In this document: positions 33,154 through 34,583 of the stretch, piece by piece
Position numbering within the stretch: the stretch's first letter is position 1
Layout of the letters: each line of letters begins with the position of its first letter
Source: Candidatus Saccharimonadota bacterium
GTDB taxonomy: Bacteria; Patescibacteriota; Saccharimonadia; Saccharimonadales; JACDFO01
Length of the DNA: 34,583 bases
NCBI GenBank assembly: GCA_013815785.1
Contig: JACDFO010000003.1
Coordinates: 1-34,583 of the forward strand
Reading direction: 5' to 3'
The notes under the pieces: model-generated
Seen by the model: the letters and a program-made list of their open reading frames with translations, nothing else
Told to the model about the DNA's origin: nothing
Databases searched by the model: none
Position numbers and translations under genes: made by a program

Positions 33154-33162
33154 TTATCCACA
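33154..33162 (+). promoter_or_regulatory. Single perfect DnaA-box match
   Basis: TTATCCACA equals the DnaA box consensus. It lies upstream of the dcw promoter. There is only one copy and no AT-rich unwinding region or dnaA gene, so an origin is not supported. DnaA control of the cluster, or chance, remain possible. Confidence 0.3.
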
Positions 33163-33175
33163 GATTTACGCAATT

Positions 33176-33204
33176 TAAAAAACACACCACAACATGTGGT
33201 GTGT
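33176..33204 (-). terminator. Intrinsic terminator after the 33229-33669 gene
   Basis: A perfect 10-bp stem, ACACACCACA with TGTGGTGTGT, and a 3-base loop are followed on the minus strand by TTTTTT. It lies 25 bases after the gene and separates it from the dcw promoter. Confidence 0.85.
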
Positions 33205-33228
33205 CAGACAAGTTTCTATGCGCTAGAT

Positions 33229-33669
33229 TTATAGGTTTGGAGTTTGTTCAGGTGTGACAACGATTTTCAGATCGCTTGGATTTTCTGGCAGCCCTACTTC
33301 ACTACTCTGTTGGCTTTCTGGTCCATTAAAATAAGTATCGATACGGTTAACTGCTGCAGCTGCAGTCTCTTGAGCGATTTCACCAGCGGCTTGAATTACT
33401 TCTTGACCTTGAGGCGTAAGCACTGTTGCAGTTGCAGCAAGACCAAGTAATACTCGACGTCCTACACTAGTTACGTTACGTGGATGAGAACGCGTCCAAT
33501 CAGCCCTGTCAGCTGCTCGCTCACTAATAGAATCAGCGTAGCTCTGGTCTAATGCGGTAGTAAACTTATCGAAATCCGCCTGCGATGCAGCTGGAGTTGA
33601 GGGAAATGTATAACCTTGAGATTCAAGTTGAGACTGAATGCTTAGCGATTGATTGTTTGTTTCGTTCAT
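33229..33669 (-). CDS. Hypothetical protein, 146 aa
   Basis: Not recognised. It is Gln/Ala/Thr-rich, with a polar N-terminal third, a basic patch (DWTRSHPRNVTSVGRR) and a moderately hydrophobic segment (VLLGLAATATVLT). The rest is an amphipathic Ala/Gln helix and a polar tail. The hydrophobic stretch could be a weak membrane helix with Arg residues before it. A full consensus promoter ends 9 bases before ATG 33669 and a terminator follows, so it is a single-gene unit. It shares its promoter sequence with the small gene at 33777-33902. Confidence 0.75.
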   Translation of the reverse strand: MNETNNQSLSIQSQLESQGYTFPSTPAASQADFDKFTTALDQSYADSISERAADRADWTRSHPRNVTSVGRRVLLGLAATATVLTPQGQEVIQAAGEIAQETAAAAVNRIDTYFNGPESQQSSEVGLPENPSDLKIVVTPEQTPNL

Positions 33670-33678
33670 AGTGTTTAC

Positions 33679-33707
33679 ATAATAGCATACTGTTTGTGCT
33701 TTGTCAA
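33679..33707 (-). promoter_or_regulatory. Consensus promoter of the 33229-33669 gene
   Basis: On the minus strand TTGACA, 17 bases and TATTAT are followed by 9 bases and ATG 33669. The leader would be only about 2-3 bases. Confidence 0.75.
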
Positions 33708-33723
33708 TGTTATAGCCTGAAAT

Positions 33724-33755
33724 AAATAATCCACCACTCTTTTGAAGCGGTGGAT
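33724..33755 (-). terminator. Intrinsic terminator of the 41-aa gene
   Basis: ATCCACC-x-CT pairs with AG-x-GGTGGAT (33729-33738 with 33746-33755). The x pair is G-U on the minus strand only. TTATTTATTT follows on that strand. Confidence 0.65.
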
Positions 33756-33776
33756 CGGAAAATTAACGAAGGGTGT

Positions 33777-33902
33777 TTAGATAACCCAGCCGTTTGCGGT
33801 TTCGGTCTGGACTGGCTTATTCCAAAGAGTAAGCTTGGCAACCAGACGTCGGTGCAACGGTTGTGATTTTTTGCTTGGGTGTTTGTATTTGTCAGGAAAC
33901 AT
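33777..33902 (-). CDS. Small basic protein, 41 aa, leaderless
   Basis: Too short for the ORF track. A minus-strand frame from ATG 33902 to TAA 33777 encodes MFPDKYKHPSKKSQPLHRRL and 21 more residues ending in NGWVI. It is basic in its first half, with no cysteines. Support for a real gene is the setting: a consensus promoter (TTGACA, 17 bases, TAGAAT) ends exactly 7 bases before the ATG, and an intrinsic terminator follows about 20 bases after the stop. No Shine-Dalgarno sequence is present, in line with other leaderless genes here. The function is unknown; a nucleic-acid-binding peptide would suit the charge. Confidence 0.6.
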   Translation of the reverse strand: MFPDKYKHPSKKSQPLHRRLVAKLTLWNKPVQTETANGWVI

Positions 33903-33909
33903 AAACACA

Positions 33910-33938
33910 ATTCTAGCATACTGTTTGTGCTTTGTCAA
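33910..33938 (-). promoter_or_regulatory. Consensus promoter of the 41-aa gene
   Basis: On the minus strand TTGACA, 17 bases and TAGAAT are followed by 7 bases and ATG 33902. It begins only 14 bases after the GH1 gene ends. Confidence 0.7.
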
Positions 33939-33951
33939 TATTCTGTTTATG

Positions 33952-34583
33952 CTATTGGTCTGCTCTGATGTGTTTTACTGTTTCGCCGAACCATTCCGCA
34001 CTGGCGCGAACCTTGCGTTTCATACCGTGTTCTCTATCGACATGTATCAGACCGAATTTTGGCCACCAGCCATATTTCCATTCAAAATTATCTAGCAGAC
34101 TCCAGTGGAAATAGCCTCGCAGATCCACTCCCTCGCTGATGGCTCTCTCCATGGCTATCAGTGTTTCTTCTATCCACCATTGCCGATGCTGATCGCTGTA
34201 ATCTGCTACACCGTTTTCCGTTACAAATATGGGTTTTTTGAATCGCGTCCAGGTGCGAAGTAAAAGCGGATACAAACCTTCAGGTTCCATATACCAACCC
34301 ATATCATTCAGGGGCACAGTCGGATCAGCCTTTTTCATAAGGCCGATGTAATAATCTGTAAAGTAATAATTGATTCCTACGAAATCCTGTTGATTCTTAA
34401 TACGGAGTAAAAACCACCAATTCCAAAAATATCTCATCCACTTGGTAGATGTTTGATCCAAAGCATTATGTGGCCGCTTTGCCTGAATATTGGCCAGCTG
34501 TTGCGCAACTCCAACTTGTAGGCTTGGATGCGATGCTTTTAAAATCTTATAGGCACGTTTGTGTGCTCTGGTCAGGTTCCAAT
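33952..34583 (-). CDS. Glycoside hydrolase family 1 (beta-glucosidase-like), C-terminal part
   Basis: The track ORF begins at an internal TTG. The frame stays open to the window edge (WNLTRAHKRAYKILK), so the gene continues beyond it. GH1 signatures are clear: DFVGINYYF, the nucleophile glutamate in IFVTENGVAD, and the substrate-pocket segment GYFHWSLLDNFEWKYGWWPKFGLIHVD. The acid/base NEP motif would lie in the missing N-terminal part. Such enzymes release glucose or related sugars from beta-glycosides. Substrate cannot be read from the fragment. No signal peptide can be judged. Confidence 0.93.
   Translation of the reverse strand, partial: WNLTRAHKRAYKILKASHPSLQVGVAQQLANIQAKRPHNALDQTSTKWMRYFWNWWFLLRIKNQQDFVGINYYFTDYYIGLMKKADPTVPLNDMGWYMEPEGLYPLLLRTWTRFKKPIFVTENGVADYSDQHRQWWIEETLIAMERAISEGVDLRGYFHWSLLDNFEWKYGWWPKFGLIHVDREHGMKRKVRASAEWFGETVKHIRADQ

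Larger units (their letters stand above)
33683..33939. repeat. 26-bp perfect direct repeat carrying a promoter
   Basis: The 26 bases at 33683-33708 recur exactly at 33914-33939. Each copy supplies TTGACA plus the spacer, and the -10 box begins at its end. The repeats are 231 bases apart and enclose the small gene and its terminator, as after a tandem duplication or insertion. Confidence 0.8.

Noticed and set aside
33154-33162. Replication origin suggested by a perfect DnaA box
   Set aside because: Only one box, no AT-rich unwinding element and no dnaA or dnaN nearby.
1-34583. Insertion sequences, prophage or recoded stop codons
   Set aside because: No transposase, integrase or phage gene was seen, and genes end normally with TAA, TAG or TGA.

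Overview
The window looks like a chromosomal piece of a Candidate Phyla Radiation bacterium, most likely Candidatus Saccharibacteria (TM7) or a close Patescibacteria relative. This is inferred from gene content and layout: a trimmed division/wall cluster, a solitary TraG/VirB4-like ATPase, a DUF3048 protein, a sigma region 4 fused to HARE-HTH-like modules, and many genes whose -10 box lies only about 7-10 bases before the start codon. TGA is used as a stop (umuC and the umuD-like gene both end in TGA), so the code is standard.

Layout. 1-2200: tail of a membrane-anchored protein, gltX, and a small minus-strand gene enclosed by a 13-bp inverted repeat. 2196-8420: a conjugation-type ATPase diverging from a DUF3048 membrane protein, followed by a histidine kinase and a lone receiver. 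8420-10860: a long leader and a three-gene mutagenesis operon (unknown 86-aa protein, UmuD-like protein without its catalytic dyad, UmuC). 10900-14690: tRNA-Glu(CTC), a second kinase/receiver pair whose receiver carries a long disordered tail, and an rRNA pseudouridine synthase. 14680-18350: der and pth between two unknown minus-strand genes. 18350-24560: a gene-free stretch with a probable ncRNA, then dprA, a small Cys-rich protein, topA, the sigma4/HARE regulator and an unknown gene, then a 600-bp gene-free stretch. 24564-33000 (minus strand): mraZ, rsmH, ftsL, ftsI, mraY, ftsW, murG and ftsQ, a dcw cluster without Mur ligases, ftsA or ftsZ. 33000-34583: an unknown protein, a 41-aa small gene driven by a copy of the same promoter, and the end of a GH1 glycosidase.

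The most interesting signals are non-coding. (1) Two related structured elements (6202-6418 and 8720-8877, inverted relative to each other) bracket the first two-component pair. (2) A minus-strand ncRNA gene of about 380 nt (18797 to 18418) has a consensus promoter, a GNRA-capped hairpin, a three-way junction, possible switching helices and a strong intrinsic terminator. (3) Leaderless-type promoters recur. (4) A 41-aa gene has its own promoter and terminator. Among proteins, the protease-dead UmuD-like protein and the sigma4-HARE fusion stand out. All structure and homology calls were made by eye; no search or folding program was run.
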